Position numbers and translations under genes: made by a program. A DNA stretch of 64,000 nucleotides from Absidia repens (taxonomy: Eukaryota > Mucoromycota > Mucoromycetes > Mucorales > Cunninghamellaceae), in NCBI GenBank assembly GCA_002105175.1, contig MCGE01000008.1, positions 1 to 64,000 on the forward strand, written 5' to 3'. Shown here piece by piece: positions 34,857-46,897 of this stretch (positions are counted from its first letter, which is position 1; every line of letters starts with the position of its first letter). The notes under the pieces were generated by a model. The model saw only the letters and a program-made list of their open reading frames with translations, ran no database searches and was not told the DNA's origin.

Positions 34857-36313
34857 AAAAAACAACAATCACAACGATATCAACATGATAGTTATTATTG
34901 TCATTATTCCCCTATCTCTATTTTGCATTATCTTCCTTCCTCCTCCCTCTTTACCAATTTATTTGTACATACTTTCACTCTATCTCTTTCTCTTGCTCTC
35001 TCATTCACTTTAGTAAATATCTCTCTACATTGACTTTTTTCTATCCCAATCATACACCCCTACTTTTTTTTTATTGAAATAAAAGAATTGAAATAAAAAA
35101 TGTTTATTTTTTTTTTGTTTTTTTTTGTGTGAGGTGTGTGTGTCTGTGTTTGCCTTCCCGAAAATAAAAAAGACGACCATGCCATGTTTGTCACTGACCC
35201 TCCCTTAAATTAAATATCAGCCAATCAAAAAGCATAAAAGACTCATCCTTCGACGCCGAATGAAAAAAAATAAATTCATGCATGTAGGCAAAAAGGTTAA
35301 AAAAAAAAAAAGGCGCATTCTGGGCCACAATGAATCTCCCGCTTTTTTTCCCACACAAATGAAAAAAATAAATAAAGGAGACACCAGGTCACAAGCTGTT
35401 TCAATCCTTTTTTTTTTTTTCGTTGACTTTGGTAGAAGATTATGAATAAACCAAAAGATGTCTCTTTTATGCCGGGGGACTGTTTTTTTGGGGGCAGGCC
35501 GCATTATGTATGTGTGTGATAAAATAGAATGTCGTGATGATTCAATGTTTCTTTTTTTCACAAAAAAGGAACGCACTTAATTTTTTTTTTTGTGTAATGG
35601 GTCATTTCAGCCAATAGTTCATGTTATCCCCCCCCTTCCTTCCGTTTTTTCATCGAGAGAATTCTTTTTGCCAGCTAACTCCGGTGATAAAATTTTTTAT
35701 GTTGCTTATCAGATCCTAGATAATATCCCCCCTCCTTGATCTGATATCAGATCTGCGGATCTTTATCTTCCATTTTTTTTTTTCCCGATGACTCGTTTCT
35801 TAGTCAACAAGGTGGATCCGCGAAGGAAATTCCTATATATATGAAACTGTCATCTAATCTATTAATTTTTTTTTAGTGTCATTGACATGAGTGTCTGGTG
35901 ATTGAAGATTTGCCTCATTTATTCAAATTACGAAAATCGGGTTCTACGATATGAAGGTATGACGCTATGATAAACGAAGTCAAAGATCAATATAAAATGT
36001 ACTATATGATAATGGGTAAAAAGTGACATTTTTTATTAAATGTAATAGAGATCAATAATGTATACAAAAGAAAAAATAAAACACAGCGATATTAAGTAAA
36101 ACAATAAAAGCATACAATAAAACTACAAACTACAGTAAAAAAAAAAAATTGGTGTAGGGAAGAGTGACCGCAAAGTGTATTCAAACAATATAATAATAAA
36201 ATAGAGCTAAACTATTGATGCTGTCGCCACGTCCGATAAGATAGAGTCATGGTTTTGATAATTTCTTTGTTGAGGCCCCCTACTGTTTATGTTGCTATAA
36301 CCCATCCTAGATT
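34857..36313. other. Intergenic region with palindrome and T tracts
   Basis: The Ecl1-like gene's 3' UTR has AATAAA signals at about 35077-35095. From 35100 to 36000 there are many T/A runs and no supported ORF. A perfect 16-bp palindrome with nearby TTATC/GATA sites is at 35738-35753. 36130-36240 is the minus-strand 3' UTR of the GPCR gene, with a TAGTTTAGC element. Confidence 0.5.
35738..35753. repeat. Perfect 16-bp palindrome with GATA core
   Basis: GATCTGATATCAGATC equals its own reverse complement. TTATCAGATC occurs 30 nt upstream and GATC again just after, so the 60-nt block could be a binding site cluster. Confidence 0.6.
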
Positions 36314-38736
36314 TTATTTCATCAGTTCCAAATCGGCAGTTTTCGTTGTCGGAGATGGCAAAGTCCTCGTTGACGATCGCCGAATCGAGGAAGGACGTTG
36401 GGGGTTATCAGATAAGACCATGCCAGTGGCCATAGTTTCTAAAGTCGATGTTGTCTCTGAGACTGAATCCATTGGTATAGGTGAAGTTGCTGCTGAAAAT
36501 GACATATCGTTATTCTGGTCGTGTAAGTGCTGCTGTTGCTGCCTACAGTTTAACCTTGCTTCCCATAATTTTAAAGTTTTCAGATTCGGTACTTGGATAT
36601 ACATATCGTAAACGCTTTGGCCGTGGATTTTGAGCACATAGTTTTCCAATTCCGCTGTATGTACGGTAACATGATGGTAGGCCATGACCCGACCTTGTTT
36701 TGCATGGTTCTAAAAACGACCAAAGAGCGAGAGGTAGAGACATTAGTTATCAAGGAAAAGAAAAAAAAACGTGGTATACATACGGTAAATATTCCATTTC
36801 TTTTTTTCTTTGAGTTTTTCTTACCGAAATATAAGTAAAATAGCCAAGCCCTGGAAAAACCATGATATGTAACATTTCCCATTGAGATAAGAAGGGGAAG
36901 TAGCGCAATACCTTTCGAGCAGGAATATCTGCTTCATAGACTTCCACAAAATTTCCATGATTTCGACCCACGGTTTCGAGATACCCAATATTGTCGCCGC
37001 CAATCCCTTTATTGTTGCTGATGTTTGATGAGAATGGGCCATCCACAGGTGATCTAAACACTGGTGCATCAGAACCTAGTATTTCTTCAAGGCTCAAAAG
37101 TTCGGTTGCACTCTCACCCAGATTGTTGGACAGATGATGTTGAATTTGATGTTGTTGTCTATAGTGCTGCTGTCTAGAGTGACGATGAGGTTGAAGATGA
37201 TTACCAGAATTCAAGTTGGATGATCGAGTCGAAGGATGATAGTGATGTTTTTGTTGCATTGAGGGTAACGCGGGATTGGCCAAATTTTCATTGTCACTAC
37301 CGCCGTGCAGTCCAACCGTAACAGCAGCCGCTGCCATCACCAATTGACTTGCTGCCGAAAGCCTTTCATTTTTCCTTTCCTTGCGATGCCGTTGTAGCCT
37401 GACAAATGCTTGTAACTTGGGTAAAAATAGAATCAAAAGAGAAAATGTGGTAGCCCATAATGCGGTGACGATGGTTATATAATATTTGGTATAATAATCG
37501 GCCATCGGGTTCACAAGCACAGCAAAACCAACCAATGCCGAAAAGAGTATATTGCTAAAGTACAATAGGATAAAAAAGATAGGCTTTAGATTTGGACGCA
37601 TTCCGCTTAAAAGAGTAAGATTGTACTTACTAGATTGATAATCCCATTTGTCGACATTCACTATATCGACTGTATTGTCGTCCAGCTAGACGTGTTTTGT
37701 AAGCCAAGAATGTTGCAAAGAGTAATAGAGAGCCCCAGTAAGCACCAATAATTCCACCGAACACTTTTTTGTATGGACTACCAGCGTCACAAGACCAGTA
37801 ATATTGAGTCAGAGAAACTTCTACTTTCACAGGCGAGGGTTTGATAACAAAAAGGCCAATGATTGCCACAGCCTAAGAATAAAAGCAAGCAATGTTTCAA
37901 TATACAGGTGTTTTTGTTCCCTTCCCCTCTCATGTGTATGTATCATTTTTTTTTTTTTTACCAAATCCAAGCCCACCATTGCTGTCACTGATTTGACCAA
38001 CTGGAAATCAGTAATCACTGTTCGGCTGATGAAAACGTTGTTGAAAATTCGATAGATACGATAGTTTTTGGCGATCATATTACTATTCAAAGAAAAAGTA
38101 CAAAGATAAGACATATTAATTTTTGTACTAATTTTTTTTGTGTAAATATATGAATCCTACCTTAAAATGAGAAGAAACCCTATATTGAAAGATATAGGCA
38201 TCAGAATACATGTCGCTTGAGATGGCGTTCCAATCATCATGCCCACTGAGGCGTATGTAAATATAAATCCAATGAGTTCCAAACAGCAAAATAACGGACT
38301 GATAAGAACAGAAAAAATACGTAAAAGAGTAAGTATTTTATATACTTTTTTAAAATAATAATAGTGATTCCATGTTACCTTGCAGCTTTGAATATTTCGT
38401 TTTTCCGGTAAATGAGGACAATCGCAAGGACAGAAATGGCAAACAAAGATCCAATGCCAGCAACAGTCATAATGACAAATGATATGGCAGATGTTATACC
38501 TGGGTTCAAAGCAGTACTTGGTGGAGAGTCCGAAGGTATCTGGATAGAATCAACAAAAGTGAGATGAGTCTGTTATCATATATATATGTAGACGTGTGTA
38601 AATACTTACAGTGAAGGTTCCATCATAAAACATGGGCGGTGACGTGATAGTAAGATTTCCTACCAAACTTTTTCCAATGGCAACTGTATGCCCATGCTGA
38701 TAATTCATAATAAGATAATTTCTACCAATAATAATA

Positions 38737-38772
<36 letters not shown>

Positions 38773-40654
38773 AGATTAAATATTTTCGTTGATGTCCCGG
38801 ATCCATACTGCCAGTTTTGATATTTACCCAGAGGTTATGTCGCCATTCACGTCTAAATTCATGGGCCCCTCTGGCCCAACATAACCGGTGTTAAATGCTT
38901 GAGGGGTCAAATTGTGTCCAAGATCACCTGAGGCCAGCTGAAGTAATCCATTCGTTTGATTTGTAGTAGAGCGCAGAATGTTTTGAAACCCGTCGGCCAT
39001 CATCATCATGCATGAATATGCGAGGCTAATAAAATAAAAATAAAAATAAAAAATCAGAACAATCGTAAATGAATTGGTTTTCAATCTCTTACCCTTCATT
39101 GGTGGTGATATTTTTCGTACCAGCAAATGGGTAACTAAACAAACAAATAAGTACAAAGAGGTGGTTTGTATTATAAATATAGTAGCATTTCAGTGGAAGG
39201 GTTGTTTTATTTTCTTACATATTTGGGTCAAGTTGTGTCCATTGTGAAAGAAAAAGATCATACGGTCGGTATCCATCTAATGTCAGCCAGTTGACAAAAT
39301 AAAATAAACCATTGAAGTCGGTACTTGATAGTTTTCGTGTGGTTGACGAAGCTGCGTTGTTGTTGGTTAATTGTCTGTTATAGTCATCAATGGAATCCTG
39401 TAAGTTGGTAGTAATATCATCTTCTACAAGTAGCCAAACAAAATTTCGAGAGAGATAACCGGAGGCTGCCGCTTGCACTATAAGACTTGATTGAGCTTGA
39501 CCTCGAGCAGCAACAATAATGATTCGAGCTCCGCTATTAACCAAATTATCGAGACTATCCTTCACATCGGCCGATGTTGACGTTGACGTTGTCGATGGAA
39601 ATGATTGGTAATTAACAAGTTGAATGTCCAAAGCTTCCGTTTGTTGGATGACACGTTGATATACTAGAAGGTACGAAAAGGATGAGAAACAGACGAGAAT
39701 GTTATTTTTTCTATTCTTGTCCGATACTTTTTATACTTACATTGTTGTCCAAGAGGATCATTGGTATAAACGACACCTACTTTCATCCACCCTTGTTGAT
39801 TAATAAAACGCATCATAGAATCAATCATGACTACATCAGTAGGAATAGATCGGAAAAAGTATTTGAATTGAGCCTTGTCTGAGAATGAAACTAACAGGGC
39901 GAGAGAGAGAGAGAGAAGAAAAAGACAGAGAATGATGAGTATATAACGACTCACTGAATATAAAAGAATATAATATTACCATCAGAAGCAGCAAAAGAGC
40001 ATTGAGGCAAATCTAAAGCGCTTGTCATCAAGGCGCTGAGGGCAGTCCATGAGCTGGTCACGTCACCAATAACACCGATAACACCTTGTTGTAAAAGCGT
40101 GACCAATGCATAAACAGCATTTGTAACAGCCGCTTGATCCACGGAAGAATCAGGAAAGGAATCCTTTTGAATCAATGTAACATAAGCACCTGGAATTAGT
40201 TGACCTGCATTGATTTCATTCACAGCCATTCGAATAGCCGATGACCCCCTAAAAAAAACCAACAATAACAGCTTAGTATTGGTAAACCACAATTCCCACG
40301 TATGTGCTTTTCTTTACCCCCAAACAATATTTTCAGTGAATTGATCGGTTGTTTGACTAAAAGGTAAAAGAAGACCAATCTGCGGAAAGCAAGACCGCAA
40401 ATACCAAGACGGAAGAAGCGAGATTCCAAAAATAAAAAAATGAGAAAAAAAAAATAAGGGGGAATATGTTAGAAGGGGCAGTAGTACCGTATGTATCTAT
40501 TTTTGATACGTACCTTGAGTTCAGTGAGACCTGTTATATTAAAACGTGGAGTGACGACGACTGTGTTATTGTCTGCTTGATAGATACGATTGAGAGGATC
40601 TTGCCGTATGGTGTGTCCAAATACATTGATCGTGGTGTCATCATTATCAGCCAT
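36314..40654 (-). CDS. Class C (GABA-B/metabotropic-like) G-protein coupled receptor
   Basis: Fourteen exons: 40654-40514, 40379-40318, 40248-39980, 39890-39741, 39663-39219, 39134-39093, 39025-38828, 38721-38610, 38539-38379, 38298-38161, 38082-37962, 37872-37631, 37554-36825, 36709-36314; 1,068 residues, every junction in phase. The first about 470 residues are a Venus-flytrap, ANF-receptor-like domain (GLLLPFSQTTDQFTEN, GGSSAIRMAVNEINAG, GVIGDVTSSWT, SDKAQFKYFFR, GLAYSCMMMMADG). Seven hydrophobic helices follow at about 490-745 in the 7TM_3 pattern, including LSNMIAKNYRIYRIF after TM3 and VLVNPMADYY between TM6 and TM7. A 320-residue tail is Gln/His/Ser-rich, then from about 875 to 1000 contains a PH-like pattern (NFVEVYEADIPARKVLRYF to LKTLKLWEARL). 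No signal peptide is visible at the chosen ATG, so an upstream first exon may be missing. The ligand is unknown. Confidence 0.87.
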
Positions 40655-41524
40655 TCTTCACGTGATGTCGTTGTTGTTCTAAAGTAGCTTTGTTGAATTG
40701 CAGTATGGATCAGTTTTTAGAAGATATACGTATATAGTAGTAAGTAAATCGTATTTTGGTAAACGCAAATGAAGGCGATAGATAGTATGTAATGAGATAG
40801 AATACAGGAGACGTGTAAGAAGGGAATTAGATTGAGGAGAAAGAAGTATGTAATAGATAAATAAAATAAAATAAAATAAAATAAGGGGTGATAAAGAAAA
40901 GAAGTGTGTTTCAAGGAGAGAAAAGAATTTAAAAAAAAAGACTGAATCGGGGTTTGAGATTTCGCAAAGCTCAGCCATTTTGCATTGACTGCAGAATTGC
41001 AGACAACTCTATCTCATACGCTAATCCTCACCTTGGACATTGCCTATTAAATTCATCTTCCTTCTTTTGAATGAGATTTATATACTAATGTAACCATGTA
41101 AAGCCTAATATATCATGTCCCTGAAAAAATCTCATCTCCCCAGCACCGATAAATATATCTTCAATAGTAAAAGTATATGTATATATATCTGATACAACTA
41201 CCACCGTGATCATTATTCAATCAACTCTTTCTGTCTACTGGAGCAAATATCTAATCCCATTTTCACAGTCATCATTGCTCTAATTTTGAATACTGAAGGT
41301 AAAATCATCTTAAACGTATCAGGAGTCATTAAATAATTGAGAATTTTTATTATAAAAAAATATATAAATAATAAATAATAGGGTATTATAATAATATTAT
41401 GTACTAAGTAATAAACTATATAAGACTAATAATAAATATATAAAATGTATAAAAGGAGAGCGAGAACGAGAGAGAGTGAGGAGACAAACACCAATTTGAT
41501 CAATTCAGTCCAGCCCAATCAAGT
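40655..41524. other. Intergenic region between GPCR and DIL/ankyrin genes
   Basis: The GPCR gene's upstream region (minus strand), with AT-rich DNA and a TAAAA repeat at 40860-40883, then the 3' UTR of the DIL/ankyrin gene with a TAGTTTATTACTTAG element at about 41405-41420 (minus strand). No gene is supported. Confidence 0.5.
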
Positions 41525-44500
41525 CTAGTATACATCCAGGGTCCTTCTCGTTCCATGGGGATGGTATATTCCAGCTTCAGTGCCATGATTATCACTAGTC
41601 TGCAAACACGTTTCTTGTTCATGGCAACGGTCCAGTCGGTCCATCCAATTTTGAGATATTGTAGGTATGACCATTCTTTCCTTGGATCTTTTTTCCCTTT
41701 CAGCAGCACGTTTGGTTTGTCGTACTTGCTCATAAATTGATTGTGACATTTCCAAATCATATAGTTTTTTGTTTCGTACCAATTGTCGTGTGTCACCATC
41801 ACCATCATCATCATCATCATAATCATAATCACCGAAGTTGTAGCTGCGGTTGTCATCACTAACATTATCACCGTGTTGCTGAGGATGGCGTTGGGACTGG
41901 GAAAGAGAGAATTGAATGTGGAGTTGTTGTTGCTGGTAGGAGGCATAATGGATCATTGCTGTTGATGTCGGTAAAGAAAAGGGTAACATGTATTTCGAGT
42001 CGCGCATTTCCTCCAACCGACCACGTCCATCTTCATGATCGTCATGAACATCGTCTTCTGATTCGGTTGTTGAATGATTATCATCGCCTTTGTCAGCGTC
42101 GTCATTGTCAACATCATCATCATCGTCCCATCGATATCGGCTTCCTTGATTTGTTTCATCTAATCCATTCGAAGTCTTCTTTTGTTGCTGTTGCTGGCGA
42201 TCATCCACTAAAGCTGAGGATCCATTTGTCAACCGTGACATGATGAGACTACCAAGACTAGATATACTAGTGGGACGGGTGGACACTTGACTCTGGCGCC
42301 GGCTGTTTGAATTGCTACCTACAGGAGACTCTTGCTTTGGTTTTTGCTGCTGCACGCTATCCATATTCCGTGAAAATGGTTTCATGCTGTTTCGTTTTGA
42401 GGCGGAGAGCTCCATAATATAACCGCCACCTCCGACGTCAGATTCCCGTGTTTGTTGTAGAGTACCGCGGTGCATTGCATCATAAGCCATCTGGATTGTA
42501 TATTTTTCCACTTCATCAGATAGCCTAGGTTCGTCCACTTCGTAGCGATAGTTGAGCACGCATCGTTTGATTTGTAAAGGGTTAAGCAGATCAAATCCAA
42601 TTGTTGTCCCTACGAATGTTGTCAATTCGTTCAGCTGAGAAACACATTGCAATAATTGGAGTAGCTGGATCAAGGGCGCAAAATGGCTAGTCAAATGAAC
42701 AGGTAAAAACGGTTGTTGTTCACGGACCCAATCTTCAATCACTGACAAGTTCATGCGGATTTGTACTGCTTTGGATCGACAGACATATTTCTTGGTGGTT
42801 AGAATTTGATTGAAGATTTCACATGACATAAAGTGGAAGCATTGGGCCATTGCCTGGGTGATAATGGAGGGATGGACTTCGTAGGATTGCAAAACGTAGA
42901 GGATTGATGATAATAATGACGTGATTGAATGAGGTGAAAGCGACGCGCTTGAGGCTGATGGGGCACAAGACGATGACATATAGGAAGACGGCATTGCTGA
43001 TGGTTGATTTGTTTCCAAATCCACAGAGCGTCGTTGTTGCTGAATAGTAGATGAATCTTCCTGGTAAATTTCCTGAGGGCGTGAAGTCATCAAGGCCATA
43101 TGATCCAGTGCTGAGCTTGATACAGAAAGTACGCTAGATGTCATTGAGGAAGGACGACGAGAAGATCCCCGGCGACGGAAAAATCGCTGCCAGCTATCCG
43201 CAAAATCCACAGGGTCGGCACCGATAAGATCATGATCTAACATGCTGGCGTCCAAAATCTTCGCAATACGTTTTTCAGAATCAGTGACCAATAACACATA
43301 TGTTTCTGAAATGAGTTCAGAGATTTCGAGTTGTTGCTCTGCTGTCGCCACCACCAAACCAGTATCCTTCTTTAGATAGTATAAAAGTTGAGAGAGGTTG
43401 GCTATCCAAAAAGCAGTTGTATGTATGTCACCATTGTTGTTCTATGAGACAAGAAAGATATTAATATTTTAATTTTTTTTTTTTTTTTTTTTTTTCAAAC
43501 ACTTACATGTAGCATAGACGCGATCTTTGTAATGCCACCATCCAGTATCCCTGTCAGCAAATCACGTCCAGAATAGTAATAAGCAAAGCGAGCACAAAGG
43601 AATAGCACGTTGGAAGGCACCCATATTTCCTGTCTAGTTTTCATTGGAAGCTCCAAACTTGATATTGTGACATTGAGGATATGAGCAATATCATCTTCAG
43701 CAAACACAAACATTTGGTCAGGTAGACATCGTTCCCAAACAAAATGATGAAGAGAATCCATACTTGCTTCACATGAGACCAGTTCATCCCATTCTTCGTC
43801 GGTTTCTGCGTGTAGAGGCTCCAAAAGTGATATTGAATTTGTCGTTTCCATTTGAGGCTGTTGGGTAGATTGAAAATGAATGGCAGTGTGTTCATTGAGA
43901 CCGAGTTTCGGTACGTTATTGGATTGTTGCCTTCGTTTGCTTTGGTTGAGTCGGTCGTAAAAGAGGTGCTGTTTTCCATCAGTGTCATCCACAAGATCAG
44001 GGGGGATCAAGCAATGTACCAATCCTTCATTGTTGTAATCAGCGTAGTCCAGAAATGTCCTTCCACTTGATGTTTGATTCGCCCAAGAGGCTCCATGAGA
44101 TAACAATAGTTCAACAATGACTTTGTGATTGTTAGCAGTTGCCCACATAAGTGGAGACCATCCCACTAAAGATTTCCAAAAAAAAGAAAAAAAAAAAAAG
44201 AATCAGAAAGATTTATAGTGATCATAATTCAAATCCCGTGCAATTTGCATGGTTCATCTGTAGACCTTCCCATAGATCTAATTTGACCCCCTACTTTTTT
44301 TTTTATGAACCCCTTCAGTTTGATAGAAATCGTCCCAACCCCTTTCACCTGAAAAGATAAAACACTTACTTTTATCCTGACCATCCACAGCAGCCCCAGC
44401 GTCAAGTAGTAATTCGACTATAGAAACACAACCAAAGCAAGCAGCGTAGATCAGAGGGGTGATGCCCATTTGTTTGTCATCAGATCGATCAACGTTGAGA

Positions 44501-44967
44501 AATGGGCGGAGTCTTTCATCAGTCAGGATTTGCTGAACTAAAAAAACATCACCATGTGAGCATCCATAAATTAATGATTTTGTTACACGGCGATACCAAT
44601 GTCTTTGGTGAAGATATTGCTGTCGTTGATCATCATCATCTTGATGATTTGCTTTGACTGATAGCTGACTACTGGTAAATAAATCGTCAATGGTTTCGTG
44701 TTCATCGAGGTCATTATCGTCATCGTCATTATCATTCATCAGGAGTGGCAGTGTACGAGAAGGGGATCTTATCATCATTACTGGTAGAGTTGATGTTGAA
44801 TTTATTGTTGTGGGTGTAGATGATGAAGAGACAGCTGAGCTAATGGAGAATGACGATGAAGTTGAAGTCCACGATAGCGTTTTAGGATTTTTACTTCGAT
44901 CAGAGAATACGAGAGCCATTGCTTCTGTTGACGAGAATGTTGTATGACCATTCATTGTGTTGAGCAT
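41525..44967 (-). CDS. Ankyrin repeat and DIL (dilute) domain protein
   Basis: Combines ankyrin repeats with the DIL domain of class V myosin cargo-binding tails, like the uncharacterised fission yeast DIL and ankyrin protein. Exons: 44967-44370, 44165-43507, 43441-41525; 1,057 residues. An acidic, low-complexity N-terminus precedes ankyrin repeats at about 130-290 (SLIYGCSHGDVFLVQQIL, GITPLIYAACFGCVSIVELL, GWSPLMWATANNHKVIVELL). The DIL region is near residues 430-720, with FWIANLSQLLYYLK at its start and FNQILTTKKYVCRSKAVQIR with NLSVIEDWVREQ later. A long Ser/Asp/Gln-rich C-terminal tail follows. An ATG at 45139 abuts a GTGAGT donor; splicing to the acceptor at 44974 would add three residues in frame, so the true start may be there. 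Role in vesicle or cytoskeletal tethering is inference. Confidence 0.87.
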
Positions 44968-45649
44968 AGTATACTATAATCACAATTAAAATCAAATTAA
45001 GTAAAATGACAAAACAACACCAATCACAGAACTTGTTACGTTATAAAAGCCCAGTTGTTTCTTTTATGATAATGAAGAAGGCGTAATTTGGCTTTTTTTT
45101 TTTGTTATATTGGAGAGAGAAAGAGAAAAAACTCACCATTTTTATATTTTCGGTGTGTTAAATTCCAGACAGGAGAATCCAATCTCTGCATGAAAAATAA
45201 TAATTGGAAGTATTCGATGGAAAAATATGCGCGCAGTTTTATATCAAAGACATAAGCAATCTGTATAAAATAAACTGATGTCCGTCAAATTAATAATTCT
45301 TGACCACCCATTACAATTAGCACTTTTTAACGTCCACCACTTTACATAAACTCATTTTTAGAAGAAATACGCCTTTCTTTTTATTTGTTGCCACACGCTA
45401 CTATGACTATCTGCGCATAGTGGGAATATCTTTGTGTTTGGTTTTATCAATACATAAACCTACAATAACGACATGAACGAGAAAATGAAATCGCATCATC
45501 ATTGTGGTAATGCAGGTATTCTGACGCGCGCAACCATGCTATATCTAGAAAAACAATGGCCTTCCGGATCATCCATTTGTGTATTTTCCATTGAAATGGA
45601 TGGTCAGCATAGGAACGGCAGTCAAGCAGCAGGCCACATAAAGGAGTTT

Positions 45650-45950
45650 TAAATCCCGCACACATGATTTTCATTTTTCTTTCTTTCTTCTCTTCAGTGC
45701 CATAAAACAGCAAAAAAAAATCTAAAACTCGTCTTCTTTCTTCTCTGAGGTCAAGGTAATCTTGGATTAGCGTCAGGACTAGTTTAGACGGGTTTTCATC
45801 TCAGGAATTACAAGGTGTATGGGGAAACCTTTTCATTTTGGATTCAGGATTTCAGACTTCCCATTTGTTGGCTTTTTGGTGCTTCCTTTAGCTTAGTTTA
45901 GTGTTAGTTTGTCCATAGTTTTTATATACATTTGAATAAAATATACTTCC
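45650..45950 (+). repeat. Dispersed repeat family 1, copy D
   Basis: Plus-strand orientation like copy C. Shared blocks: AAATCCCGCACACATG at the start, AGGACTAGTTTAGACGGG, TCATCTCAGGAATTACAAGG, GTATGGGGAAACC, TAGTTTAGTGTTAGTTTGTC and TTTGAATAAAATATAC. Beyond 45950, further AATAAA-containing sub-units (about 45965 and 46060) match copy C to about 46200. Confidence 0.82.
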
Positions 45951-46544
45951 TTCACATTCTTCAATAAAAATGTCCCATTAGTCTCTCTAATGTCTTGTAT
46001 AATAGATGTCTTTATTATCACCGCCACCTCTTTTGAGTAGTGCTGATTGTGTTATGCGTCAATAAAAAATAAACCTTTAGTTTCCTCATGCCATTTACTG
46101 TGCAATATATTAGATCCGTTGTTAGCATTGTCACGCAAGATTATGCTGACCATTCTTTAGTTCGCACTAGCCTTCCTCATGCTGTCTCCAATAGACCCCT
46201 TGTAGTGTATTTTTGAAGCATGTCTCTGTCGTGGGTTACCACTGGGGCTATTCCGTTAGTCAGTTATATTGTTTTTATTGTGTTTTGCTAATACCATCGC
46301 TCGTGGGGGAGGGGGAGCCCTGAATGCTGAGAAAAATGAGATTGTCTTCTTTTGCCTAAAATACATTGTTGATGCTGTCGAATGATTCTATACTCCTTCT
46401 AGACTCTATTGAATTGCTTTTCACCTCCCCCCCCCCTTGAAAGGCCATAAAAAAAAAGAATTCACTTGTTGACGTTTGTGAAGTTACTCCACGCCCTCAT
46501 ATTTCATGTTCATCCGCACACACACCTAAACGCCCAACCTTTAG

Positions 46545-46625
46545 ATATTTGTCATAGTATTATCATCAGCTAATTTAGTTTAGTTGCCTTAACTTATTTG
46601 TACCTCTGAATAAAACATTCTTGTC
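46545..46625 (+). repeat. Dispersed repeat family 2, copy 1
   Basis: TTTGTCATAGTATTATCATC, followed by TTTAGTTTAGTTGCC and a TTGTACCTCTGAATAAAACA 3' signal-like end. The same order occurs at 58797-58890. Confidence 0.6.
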
Positions 46626-46897
46626 TTTTTGCTTTTGAATCGTCTTCCATATCATCCGTTTAGTTTATTTTATCGAATGAACCACCCACACCGTAAATAT
46701 ATACCATACGTACAATCTAGCTAAACTGATAGTACGCCAAACCCTATACACTGATATCAACAAGTATAATCATCTTTCATATCATACATACAAAGTCACC
46801 AATTACATAAAATTCATGTAAACAACGTCAAAAAAAGTGTCAAAAGAGTTTTATTGAATAAGATAGGTAACTAACTACTAACTAAAATTCAGGAAGT

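Larger units (their letters stand above)
44968..46897. other. Intergenic region with repeat copy D and a second repeat
   Basis: Leader of the DIL/ankyrin gene (to about 45170), copy D of repeat family 1 at 45650-45950, another repeat at 46545-46625 shared with 58797-58890, and the P0 gene's 3' UTR with TTTTAGTTAGTAGTTAG (minus strand) at about 46870-46890. No gene supported. Confidence 0.5.

Noticed and set aside
45447..45713. Minus-strand ORF near repeat copy D
   Set aside because: Overlaps the repeat boundary; no motif or splice context.
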